From CAYNWH01 sp964400885 (GTDB taxonomy: Bacteria > Patescibacteriota > Patescibacteriia > CAIXNZ01): 17,019 nucleotides of DNA. A program made the translations under genes and the position numbers. Position 1 is the stretch's first letter, and each line of letters starts with the position of its first letter. The stretch lies in NCBI GenBank assembly GCA_964400885.1, contig CAYNWH010000020.1, positions 1-17,019 on the forward strand. Reading direction: 5' to 3'. Positions 6,545 to 13,875 of this stretch are shown here, one piece after another. Below the pieces are notes generated by a model. It searched no databases and was not told the DNA's origin. It saw only the letters and a program-made list of their open reading frames with translations.

Positions 6545-7444
6545 ATGTTTTGGCTTTATATCACAATTAGCGCCTATTGTCTTTTTGCTCTGGCAAACGT
6601 GGGTGATAAATTGGTCGTGAGCAAATTTAAAACAGAACCTATTGTTTACGCTTTTTATGTCGGATTTTTAGGACTGGGGACTTTAGTTTTTATTCCTTTT
6701 GGAGTTATTTTTCCCGGCACCTTTCAGCTTTTTTGGTCAGGGCTGGGAGGATTAGCTTTTGTTATGGCCCTTTATTGTATGTATCAGGCCATAGAATCAG
6801 GAGAAACAACTAAGGCGATTACTTTATTAGGCGGATCCAGCCCCATTTTTACTTTTTTATTTTCTTATTGGTTTTTAAAAGAAAGATTAGATCTTCACCA
6901 AATTTTGGCTTTTATAATTTTCGTTTTAGCCATTATTGTCATTTCTTGGCCGGTCGCTGCCAGCAGAAAAGAAAAAATTAATAAGCGTCTGCTTTTTTGG
7001 GGAATTTTAGCAGGAGTTATTTTTGCCGCTAGTTATGTGCTGGCTAAATATGTCTATTTTAGCCAGCCTTTCTTATCCGGTTTTTTTTGGATCAGAATGG
7101 GCGGTTTTTTAACAGCAGTTGTTATTTTTTTTATTCCTCATAATAAAAAGCTCATAAAACGTGACTGGAAAAAACCAAAAGAAGAAAAAGGCACTCTTAT
7201 TTTGCTGATTCAGGTTTTAGGCGGGGTAGGCGTCATTGGCCAAAATTATGCATTTGCTTTGGCCAGTGCGACTTTAGTGAATGCTTTGCAGGCAATTCAG
7301 TATGCGTTAGTTTTTATTTTCGCAAATATTATTGGCTTGAAGTTTCCAGTTTTGCGTGAGAAATTAAAATTGCCCCAGATTTTACAAAAAGTCATTGCTA
7401 TTATTTTAATAGCAATTGGGTTATATTTTATTGTTTTAAAATAA
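6545..7444 (+). CDS. EamA/DMT-family membrane transporter
   Basis: 299 residues with about ten hydrophobic spans, arranged as two five-span halves as in the drug/metabolite transporter superfamily. The first half ends around residue 136 with 'GGSSPIFTFLFSYWFLKERLDLHQILAFIIFVLAIIV', where the Lys-Glu-Arg after span 4 is the usual EamA marker. A basic loop (RKEKINKR, about 141-148) joins the second half. The second repeat has a basic cytoplasmic stretch (NKKLIKRDWKKPKEEKG, about 200-216). DMT proteins move small metabolites across the inner membrane; the substrate cannot be told. It starts on the base after the exonuclease stop, so it has no SD sequence of its own and is probably translated by coupling. 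Confidence 0.88.
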   Translation: MFWLYITISAYCLFALANVGDKLVVSKFKTEPIVYAFYVGFLGLGTLVFIPFGVIFPGTFQLFWSGLGGLAFVMALYCMYQAIESGETTKAITLLGGSSPIFTFLFSYWFLKERLDLHQILAFIIFVLAIIVISWPVAASRKEKINKRLLFWGILAGVIFAASYVLAKYVYFSQPFLSGFFWIRMGGFLTAVVIFFIPHNKKLIKRDWKKPKEEKGTLILLIQVLGGVGVIGQNYAFALASATLVNALQAIQYALVFIFANIIGLKFPVLREKLKLPQILQKVIAIILIAIGLYFIVLK

Positions 7445-7448
7445 AATT

Positions 7449-8453
7449 ATGCTTAAAAAACTTTCCATTGCCAAAAAAATAATTTTGATTGTTGTGGCAA
7501 TTATTATTATTTTAACAGTAATTTATTTGATTCTTTCTTCTCTTAGTTATAATCCCAATAGACAAATAACCTATGGCGTTACTTTTTCTAAGAAGTTTGC
7601 GAATTATTTAGGTCTAAATTGGCAAGAGGCATATTTAGCAGCTTTGGACGAGTTAAAAGCTAAATATATACGAATTCCTACTTATTGGGAAGATATAGAG
7701 CCAGAGCCCAATATTTATAACTTTAAAGATATTGATTGGCAAATAGATGAAGCAGAGAAAAGGGACATTAGAGTCATCTTAGTCGTGGGGCGTCGCCAAC
7801 CACGCTGGCCAGAGTGTCATGATCCTGCATGGGTCGCATCTTTGACTCAAGAACAAGAAAGAACAGCTATTTTAGATAATATTAAGACAGTTATTAATCG
7901 ATATAAAGATAAAAAAGCCATTGAAATTTGGCAGGTAGAGAATGAGCCTTTTTTGGATTTTTTTGGTCAGTGTCCTCACATGACTCGACAAGAATTGCAG
8001 GAGGAAATCAATTTAGTCAAATCTTTAGATAAAAGAAAAGTTTTAATTACTGATTCTGGAGAATTAAGCACCTGGTATCCTGCCATAAAAATGGGAGATT
8101 TATTTGGGTCAACTTTGTATAGAGTGACGTATAATAAATATATCGGCTATTGGCGCTACTTTTTTATCCCAGCTTCTTATTACCGCGTCAAAGCTTATAT
8201 TTGGGGAAAACCCCAGGACGCTACTTATGTCGCAGAATTACAAGCAGAGCCATGGTTTCCTGGGGATCCTTTAAGCGCTCCTTTATCCGAACAATTTCGC
8301 ACTATGAATGTCGGGCAATTAAAGAAAAACGCCGACTATGTTAATAAAACAAATTTTAGCAGGGCTTATTTTTGGGGGGTAGAATGGTGGTACTGGTTAA
8401 AAGTTAAGCAAAATAATGATTCAGTCTGGGAAGAGGCTAAGCAATATTTTTAA
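7449..8453 (+). CDS. Membrane-anchored glycoside-hydrolase-like protein (GH-A TIM barrel)
   Basis: 334 residues. A short basic start and one long hydrophobic span (about 10-31) anchor the protein with its domain outside. The rest resembles clan GH-A barrels (GH5/GH39/GH42-like): 'YIRIPTYWEDIEPEPNIYNFKDIDWQIDEA' (73-102) is the early-strand pattern 'R.p..W..iep..G.y.w..~D', 'IEIWQVENEP' (158-167) has the Asn165-Glu166 acid/base pair, and 'VAELQAEPW' (261-269) provides a likely nucleophile, Glu263 or Glu267. 'FWGVEWWYWLK' (308-318) is a typical last strand. It should therefore be able to cleave, or at least bind, a glycan at the cell surface; the substrate is unknown. It starts four bases after the transporter stop, with no SD sequence, and ends the unit before the terminator at 8487. 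Confidence 0.82.
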   Translation: MLKKLSIAKKIILIVVAIIIILTVIYLILSSLSYNPNRQITYGVTFSKKFANYLGLNWQEAYLAALDELKAKYIRIPTYWEDIEPEPNIYNFKDIDWQIDEAEKRDIRVILVVGRRQPRWPECHDPAWVASLTQEQERTAILDNIKTVINRYKDKKAIEIWQVENEPFLDFFGQCPHMTRQELQEEINLVKSLDKRKVLITDSGELSTWYPAIKMGDLFGSTLYRVTYNKYIGYWRYFFIPASYYRVKAYIWGKPQDATYVAELQAEPWFPGDPLSAPLSEQFRTMNVGQLKKNADYVNKTNFSRAYFWGVEWWYWLKVKQNNDSVWEEAKQYF

Positions 8454-8486
8454 TCTAGACGATAATGGTTTTACAACAAATATTTT

Positions 8487-8517
8487 AAAAATCCCGAAAA
8501 ATAATTTCGGGATTTTT
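8487..8517. terminator. Intrinsic terminator after the glycoside-hydrolase-like gene
   Basis: AAAAATCCCGAAA (8487-8499) pairs perfectly with TTTCGGGATTTTT (8505-8517), loop AATAA, with T5 at the end. It is 33 bases past the stop at 8453 and closes the three-gene unit. Confidence 0.92.
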
Positions 8518-8531
8518 AGCTGTCTTGAAGA

Positions 8532-8560
8532 TTGACAGAGCATTCGTTTTTTGTTAAGGT
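8532..8560 (+). promoter_or_regulatory. Promoter for the sigma-region-4-like gene
   Basis: TTGACA (8532-8537), a 17-base spacer ending in TGT, then TAAGGT (8555-8560), so an extended -10. The transcript would begin near 8567, a few bases before the AAAGGAGG SD sequence. The layout is almost identical to the promoter at 105-133. Confidence 0.65.
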
Positions 8561-8580
8561 TTTTGGCAAAGGAGGCTCTA

Positions 8581-8982
8581 ATGAGGAAAGCTAGGAGGGT
8601 CAGAGAAAAGCAGCATATATTTTCTGAAAAATTCCTTAACTTCCGAGCTGAAGAAAAAGCATTAAGGGAAATGGGGGCAAATGAGGACGATTTTTATGAG
8701 CCCCTGATTAATTTATTGGAGGAGTTTATTATTAGTCTCACGAAAGCAGAAAGGTTCGCAGCAAGAAATGCAAAAATTTATTTAGATTATCGATTCTTTG
8801 CTTTATCTGAAATAAATACTTTTCGCATAATCGGTTCTTATTTTTATTTAACGCCGAAAAGAATTGGGCAAGTAATTCACAAAGTTGATAGACTCTTACG
8901 GCTAGAAAAGACTAGAGCCCATTTCAAGAAAGAGCTTTATGAGCGGGTTTTAGCTAATGTCCAGAATAGGACTCCCCGTTAA
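8581..8982 (+). CDS. Small DNA-binding protein with sigma-70 region-4-like helix-turn-helix
   Basis: 133 residues from the ATG at 8581, which has a full AAAGGAGG sequence at the proper distance; a TTG 30 bases upstream lies inside the promoter and is rejected. The N-terminal half is charged and helical (MRKARRVREK..., EEKALREMG, DDFYEPLINLLEEF). The C-terminal part (about 56-110) resembles sigma factor region 4: a 'LT.AER.AARN' helix, then 'INTFRIIGSYFYLTPKRIGQVIHKVDRLLR', matching the pattern '..IG..L.LT..RI.QI..K..R.LR' that reads the -35 element. There is no region 2, so it cannot be a complete sigma factor. It may be a transcription regulator or a sigma remnant. It is a single gene with its own promoter. 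The function is inferred from one motif. Confidence 0.75.
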   Translation: MRKARRVREKQHIFSEKFLNFRAEEKALREMGANEDDFYEPLINLLEEFIISLTKAERFAARNAKIYLDYRFFALSEINTFRIIGSYFYLTPKRIGQVIHKVDRLLRLEKTRAHFKKELYERVLANVQNRTPR

Positions 8983-9072
8983 AATATCTATTCCTTTGCC
9001 GTTCCGTCAGGTTGCTTGAATTATTGTGTTTCCTTCTTGACTTTGCTACGTTCCACTACAGTAAAAATAAAA

Positions 9073-9095
9073 AAGCGAGACCATCAGTCTCGCTT
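9073..9095. terminator. Bidirectional terminator between the sigma-like gene and the PBP gene
   Basis: AAGCGAGAC (9073-9081) pairs perfectly with GTCTCGCTT (9087-9095), with a five-base loop. Leftward, the PBP transcript gets a T6 tract within four bases of its stop codon. Rightward, the tail is CTTTTATT. About 90 bases after the sigma-like gene (8983-9072) hold no other signal. Confidence 0.9.
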
Positions 9096-9098
9096 CTT

Positions 9099-11960
9099 TT
9101 ATTCTAGGATGTTAATCTTTAGTTTATCTGTTTGCGTCTGAGTACCGTCTGTTTCTTCTAAAATAGCATATATTTCATATTGGCCTGGACCAGGTGAATT
9201 TGGCCATCTGATGCTTAGAGTTGCCTGAGGAAATTGATTTAATTCAGCAAATTTATTGCCATTATAGAAAAATGTCATTTTTTGCAAATCAGTCGTTCTT
9301 GATAAGGCGAAGTCTAAATTTAAGGGGAAGTTAGATGAATAAAATGATGCATTTTGGCGCGGATTTAGCCAGGTTGTATTTGGAGGAGTTGCTGGTAATT
9401 TTAAATTTAGTTCTATTTGGACAGAAGTAGCATTATCAATATCATCAAATGCCATGACTTTTAACTTGTGGTATCCATTGGCGACATTAAGACTTGAAGA
9501 TTGTAATGAAAAGGGGTAATTCCTGACAACACCAATAACCTGACTGTCAATTTCATATTGAACTCTGCTAATGCCTCTTGGTGCATTCGCTCTAACCTCA
9601 AAATTAATAGGATAATTTTCAATGGTTTGATTGTTCTGCGGAGAAATTAAGGTTAACGTAGGAAAATTTTCCGGGACATGAAGATCATCATATTCGGTTG
9701 GTGGCAATTCTTGTACATACTCGGATCCACTTTCTTCAGCTTGTTTTTGAACCCATTTTTGTACCGCATCCTCCCAGGGTTGATACATTGGATCTGCACT
9801 AGGATTTTCAGGTGGTGGCCCTGTTGGGTTATCCTTATTTACATAATATAAAATGCAATGATCCTGCCTATATTTCTTTTTTTCTATAAATGATTCTGGC
9901 GTTAATGGAGTTGCTAATTTACCAGAGGCTTTATCGATATCTACTTCAACTTCACCTGTAATTTCTCCTTTTAGCACTGGTTGCAGATCAGGATTTAAAT
10001 CCGCTGGGGCTTTAAAAGCTTCAACAGGCATGTCTTTTAAGCTTTTTTTCATATATTCATTCCAAATAGGCGCAGCTAGTCCAGCGCCAGTCGCAGAGCC
10101 TTTCATGTCTGTTCCGTCACTGTTGCCGACCCAAACACCGGTCACAATGGAAGGTGTAAAGCCGATTGTCCAAGCATCATTATTATCATTAGTGGTGCCT
10201 GTTTTGGCTGCTACTGGGCGATCAGGTAGGGTTAATAGCGAGCCCGCTCCGAACATATAGGCCCTGGCATTATCATCCGATAAAATACTGTCAATTTCTC
10301 TAGCGGTATTTTTTTCTAAAACCTTATGTTGTTTTGGTTGGAATTCCTGCAAAATTTTGCCATTTTTATCTTCCACTTTTAAAATAGCAGCAGGTTCAGC
10401 CCTGTCACCGTCTTGGGCAAAGGCAGTAAAAGCGCCGACATGATCAAGCAATTTAACTTCACAGCCGCCGAGAACTAAAGAGAGTCCGCATTGGGATTCG
10501 GGAGTAATAGTGGAATATCCCATATTTTGCATTAAATTTTTTACATTATCAATGCCCGCCAAATATAAAGTTTTGACCGCCGGGATATTTAAAGAGCCGG
10601 CTAGAGCTTTGCGCATTGTTATGGGGCCTCTCTCTTTTAAGTCATAGTCATGAGGTTCATAAGGTTTCGGATTTGAAGGAAAGACAGTATTAACATCATA
10701 TAAAACCGTTTCAGTGGTAAATCCTTTTTCAAAAGCTGCAGCATAAGCAATTGGCTTGCCAGATGAGCCAGGCTGTCTAGGCATGATAGCAACATTAACT
10801 TGGCCATCTATATCCTCATCATTGAAATCCATTGAGCCAACCATGGCTAAAATTTCTCCTGTTTTGGCATCAAGCGAAACTAAAGCTGCATTTGTAGCGC
10901 CATATTGATTCAGCCGGTCCTTAGCATTATGCACAGCATCTTCAGCTATTTTTTGTTTATCTATGTCTAGAGTTGTGAGCACTTTTAATCCATCTTGATC
11001 TAAAGCTTTTTCTCCTAATTGTTCAGCCAATAATTCTTTTACATAAAAAACAAAATGTGGAGCAGTTATGCCAGAAATCATCTCTTTTTTAAATTCGATT
11101 TTTTCATTTTTAGCTGTTTCAGCTTCATCTTTACTAATATAACCATCTTGTGTCATTTGATCTAGAATCCAATGTTGGCGTGCAAATAATTCGTTGGTAT
11201 GAGAACCGTAAGGTGAAAGGCGTGTTGGTGCTTGAGGCACAGCAGCTAAAATTGCAGCCTCAGCTAACGTTACATCATTGGCGGATTTGCCAAAAAAATA
11301 ATTGGCGGCTGATTCCACTCCGTAATTCACCGAGCCGTAAGGTATTTCATTAAAATACATTTCCAGAATTTGATCTTTGCTATATCTTTTTTCAATCCGA
11401 TAGGCTAAAACCCATTCTTTTATTTTGCGAGAAATTGTTCTTTCATTAGTTAAAATAGCATTTTTGGTTAGCTGCTGGGTCAGGGTTGAGCCGCCTCGGA
11501 TGCCCTTGCCTCTTAAAGGATCTAGTACAACAGCTTGGATAATAGAAAAAAAGTTTATTCCGTGATGTTCATAAAAATGCCGATCTTCAGCAGAAATGGT
11601 TGCTTCTTTAATATAATCAGAGATTTGATCAAGCTTTACGCTTGTTCTTTTTTCTTCACCATGAATCTCATATAGCAAATTTTCTCCTGTCCGGTCATAT
11701 ATTTTAGTTGATTCAGCCACAGAGCGCTCAAATAGTGCATTTACATTGGGTAAGTCTCGAGAGTACCAAGCTAAAGCACCAATAAAAATAATGCCGCCTA
11801 ATAAAAGACCAGCTAGCCCAAGAACTATCAACCAAGAGATTATTCTTTTCGCTAATTTTTTCCTTTTAGATTTACTGGAATGTAATTTGGCTGTTCTTTT
11901 TTTATCTTTGCTGTATTTTTGCCAATTTTTGGGAGATTTTGTTAATTGCGATATTGGCAT
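9099..11960 (-). CDS. Class A penicillin-binding protein (PBP1A type) with Ig-like C-terminal tail
   Basis: 953 residues; bifunctional peptidoglycan synthase. A basic cytoplasmic start (1-40) and one membrane span (about 41-65) lead to the GT51 glycosyltransferase: EDRHFYEHHG with catalytic Glu125, RGGSTLTQQLTKN (155-167) and the 'EMYFNEIPYG' motif (200-209). The transpeptidase has SSGK (Ser399 nucleophile, Lys402), SLN (456-458) and KTGTT (586-590), all intact. From about residue 640 a Pro-rich linker and two beta-rich Ig-like units (about 765-855 and 860-953, each starting near 'LISPQNNQTI' and 'TWLNPRQNAS') make a tail absent from E. coli PBP1A. Such tails probably hold the enzyme to wall polymers or partner proteins. 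It is transcribed alone from 12002-12030; the ATG has no SD sequence. Confidence 0.96.
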   Translation of the reverse strand: MPISQLTKSPKNWQKYSKDKKRTAKLHSSKSKRKKLAKRIISWLIVLGLAGLLLGGIIFIGALAWYSRDLPNVNALFERSVAESTKIYDRTGENLLYEIHGEEKRTSVKLDQISDYIKEATISAEDRHFYEHHGINFFSIIQAVVLDPLRGKGIRGGSTLTQQLTKNAILTNERTISRKIKEWVLAYRIEKRYSKDQILEMYFNEIPYGSVNYGVESAANYFFGKSANDVTLAEAAILAAVPQAPTRLSPYGSHTNELFARQHWILDQMTQDGYISKDEAETAKNEKIEFKKEMISGITAPHFVFYVKELLAEQLGEKALDQDGLKVLTTLDIDKQKIAEDAVHNAKDRLNQYGATNAALVSLDAKTGEILAMVGSMDFNDEDIDGQVNVAIMPRQPGSSGKPIAYAAAFEKGFTTETVLYDVNTVFPSNPKPYEPHDYDLKERGPITMRKALAGSLNIPAVKTLYLAGIDNVKNLMQNMGYSTITPESQCGLSLVLGGCEVKLLDHVGAFTAFAQDGDRAEPAAILKVEDKNGKILQEFQPKQHKVLEKNTAREIDSILSDDNARAYMFGAGSLLTLPDRPVAAKTGTTNDNNDAWTIGFTPSIVTGVWVGNSDGTDMKGSATGAGLAAPIWNEYMKKSLKDMPVEAFKAPADLNPDLQPVLKGEITGEVEVDIDKASGKLATPLTPESFIEKKKYRQDHCILYYVNKDNPTGPPPENPSADPMYQPWEDAVQKWVQKQAEESGSEYVQELPPTEYDDLHVPENFPTLTLISPQNNQTIENYPINFEVRANAPRGISRVQYEIDSQVIGVVRNYPFSLQSSSLNVANGYHKLKVMAFDDIDNATSVQIELNLKLPATPPNTTWLNPRQNASFYSSNFPLNLDFALSRTTDLQKMTFFYNGNKFAELNQFPQATLSIRWPNSPGPGQYEIYAILEETDGTQTQTDKLKINILE

Positions 11961-12001
11961 AATAAAAGTTTAAAATTTTGAAAAGTTTATTTAATACAAC
12001 T

Positions 12002-12030
12002 ATTATATCTTATTTTATAATTATTTTCAA
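12002..12030 (-). promoter_or_regulatory. Promoter for the PBP gene
   Basis: On the minus strand TTGAAA (12030-12025), a 17-base spacer and a perfect TATAAT (12007-12002). The -35 lies four bases past the ruvC stop, so the PBP gene has its own promoter rather than depending on ruvC. The leader is about 35 bases, A/T-rich and without an SD sequence. Confidence 0.75.
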
Positions 12031-12033
12031 GCC

Positions 12034-12546
12034 TTAACCTTTGGTTTTCTCTAAATAATTTCTAGCTTGCAAGTAAGTTAAGGCAATAGCTAAAGCATCA
12101 GCGGCATCATCTGGTTTAGGGATAGTTTTCAGGTTTAACAGTGTTTTGACCATATTTTGCACTTGGCACTTGTCAGCTTTGCCATAGCCGCAAACAGCTT
12201 GTTTTACTTGCAATGGTGTAAATTCAAAAAGAGTCAATTTGTTTAAGATGGCAGTTAATAAAATTACGCCGCGAGCTTGCCCTACATTAAGGGCAGTTTT
12301 CACATTCTTAGCAAAAAATAATTGCTCCACGCAAATAGTGTCTGGGCCGTATTTTTTTATCAATTTGGTTAATGATCGATGAAGATATTTCAATCTTTCA
12401 GTGAATTCCTGCTTAGCTGAAGTTGTAATGACTCCGTAATCTAAAATATCTAATTCTTTATCTTTTTCTTTAATAAAAGCAAACCCCGTAGTCGCAATAC
12501 CGGGATCAATGCCTAAAACTATTAAATTTTCTTTTTTTCTTTCCAT
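12034..12546 (-). CDS. ruvC: Crossover junction endodeoxyribonuclease RuvC
   Basis: 170 residues, the normal RuvC size. RuvC is a dimeric resolvase that cuts Holliday junctions during homologous recombination. The four acidic catalytic residues are present: Asp14 in LGIDPG, Glu74 in CVEQLFF, and Asp147 and Asp150 in PDDAADALAIAL. I chose the ATG at 12546 (MERKKENLIVLGIDPG). A longer frame reaching 12591 adds 15 residues unlike RuvC and would overlap the divergent TTGACA promoter. A weak purine run (AAAGAG) abuts the chosen start. ruvA and ruvB are not adjacent. The usual partner yebC lies upstream in the same orientation but is separated by the opposite-strand hydrolase gene. Confidence 0.95.
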   Translation of the reverse strand: MERKKENLIVLGIDPGIATTGFAFIKEKDKELDILDYGVITTSAKQEFTERLKYLHRSLTKLIKKYGPDTICVEQLFFAKNVKTALNVGQARGVILLTAILNKLTLFEFTPLQVKQAVCGYGKADKCQVQNMVKTLLNLKTIPKPDDAADALAIALTYLQARNYLEKTKG

Positions 12547-12584
12547 CTCTTTAAGTTTAGCAAATAAGCGGCAGGGAGCAAAGA

Positions 12585-12613
12585 TTGACATTTTTAGCTA
12601 AAAATGATATTAT
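12585..12613 (+). promoter_or_regulatory. Near-consensus promoter for the secreted hydrolase gene
   Basis: TTGACA (12585-12590), 17 bases, then TATTAT (12608-12613) preceded by TGA, so both -35 and extended -10 are good. The predicted leader is about 66 bases. The -35 sits about 40 bases upstream of the divergent ruvC ATG, so the two genes share the control region. Confidence 0.8.
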
Positions 12614-12686
12614 TTTATATCATCAAGAAAGAGTCCTTTAAAATAAATTTTTAAGACGGGTGTTTTTCAAGCCAAAAGGAGGAACA

Positions 12687-13832
12687 ATGAGCAAAACCAG
12701 GCAGTTTCTTTTAATTTTTAGCCTAATTTTTTTCCCAATGCTCGGCCATGCTCATGAAGCAGGAGTCAAAACTTATCAATGGCAAAATCTAAAGGTTATG
12801 GTTTGGTACCCTGCTAAGCCCAGTGCCAGAACGGCTTTTGATTATTACGGCTTTATCAAAGGCCAAGCTGTCTACCAGGCAGAAAAGGATCTGACTGGGG
12901 CGCCTTACCCACTGATCGTGTTTTCTCATGGGCTGGGCATGTGCGCTTATCAATCAGTTTTTCTGATGGAATCTTTGGCCAAGGAGGGCTTTATTGTCAT
13001 TGCTCCCGACCATAAAGATGCTGCATTATGTCACATTGGCGGCGGCAGTGATTTAACTTATCAGGAGATGGTTAACGCGCTTTTGCAAGGTGCGGGCAAT
13101 TTTGACCGGACAGTGACAGCCCTATTTCCTCAGCAAATAAATTACATAAAAGATCCTGTTTATCGGCCAGAAGAAATCAGGGTTGTATTGACCAGCTTCT
13201 TGGTTGATTCAGAATGGTCTGGTCTCATTGATTTCTTTCGTATTGGCGGGCTGGGACATTCTTTTGGCGGTTGGACAATGGAAGCCTTGGCTGGGGCAGA
13301 GATTGATTGTCATGTCCCGGCTGATTATGGCCCTGAAGTCTGCTCGGCACCGAGCCAGAAGCTAAGCACAGCCCAAATGCAAAAACAATTATGTTGTTTG
13401 CCTAAATATCAAGGAAAAATTTTCAATTTTTATGATTCAAGAATAAAGGCAATTGCAGTTTTAGCGCCAGGCAGTTTTATTTTTCCCCATTACGGTGCTT
13501 TAAAAATCAATGTGCCTGTGATGTTTGTCGCAGGCGACCATTTTGAAGTGGATTGGAACACCAATTTGCAGCTGCCCTACAATTTAACGGTTAGTCCGAA
13601 GTATTTGGTCAGAATGCGTGGAGCTGATCATTTGACTGCCAGCGATCTGATGTCAGAATACTTTGGGGCAAAGTTATTCTTGAGCGGCTACTGGTTTTAT
13701 CCCTGTAAACAGGGCCTTTATAAAAAGGATCTTTTTGCCTTCTTTAGAGCCTATTTAGAGGATGATCAAAATCTCCTCGAGCAGCTTTTGTCTCATCCTT
13801 GTTTTTGCCAGCAAGTCTGGTATAAAAAATAA
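12687..13832 (+). CDS. Secreted alpha/beta hydrolase, PAF-acetylhydrolase-like
   Basis: 381 residues from the ATG at 12687, which has AAAGGAGGAA eight bases upstream; a GTG 27 bases earlier lies across the SD sequence. A signal peptide (MSKTRQ then a hydrophobic core, cleavage near GHAHA-like residues 20-23) sends it out of the cell. The fold follows alpha/beta hydrolases: oxyanion-hole strand 'PLIVFSHGLG' (75-84), 'FIVIAPDHKDA' (102-112), nucleophile elbow GHSFG (190-194) with Ser192, acid Asp284 in 'MFVAGDHFE' and His315 in 'RGADHLTASD'. This arrangement resembles bacterial platelet-activating-factor acetylhydrolase/dienelactone-hydrolase relatives, so an ester or lipid is a likely substrate. 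Eleven Cys after the signal suggest disulphides. It is a single gene between ruvC and yebC and reads more G/C-rich than its neighbours. Confidence 0.88.
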   Translation: MSKTRQFLLIFSLIFFPMLGHAHEAGVKTYQWQNLKVMVWYPAKPSARTAFDYYGFIKGQAVYQAEKDLTGAPYPLIVFSHGLGMCAYQSVFLMESLAKEGFIVIAPDHKDAALCHIGGGSDLTYQEMVNALLQGAGNFDRTVTALFPQQINYIKDPVYRPEEIRVVLTSFLVDSEWSGLIDFFRIGGLGHSFGGWTMEALAGAEIDCHVPADYGPEVCSAPSQKLSTAQMQKQLCCLPKYQGKIFNFYDSRIKAIAVLAPGSFIFPHYGALKINVPVMFVAGDHFEVDWNTNLQLPYNLTVSPKYLVRMRGADHLTASDLMSEYFGAKLFLSGYWFYPCKQGLYKKDLFAFFRAYLEDDQNLLEQLLSHPCFCQQVWYKK

Positions 13833-13843
13833 TGAGCAATTTT

Positions 13844-13875
13844 AAAGAGCGGTTTTGCAACCGCTCTTCTTTTTA
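13844..13875. terminator. Terminator between the convergent hydrolase and yebC genes
   Basis: AAGAGCGGTT (13845-13854) pairs with AACCGCTCTT (13859-13868), loop TTGC, followed rightward by CTTTTTATT. The leftward tail (TTTAAAATT) is weaker but plausible for yebC, whose stop codon begins inside the rightward T tract at 13873. Confidence 0.88.

Noticed and set aside
8551..8580. TTG start adding ten residues to the sigma-like protein
   Set aside because: It lies within the extended -10 and the leader; the ATG at 8581 has a perfect SD sequence.
10030..11973. Several 67-76-residue + strand frames inside the PBP gene
   Set aside because: They are antisense shadows of a clearly conserved protein and carry no motif or SD sequence.
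12547..12591. N-terminal extension of RuvC by 15 residues
   Set aside because: The extra residues do not resemble RuvC, and the DNA is occupied by the -35 of the divergent hydrolase promoter.
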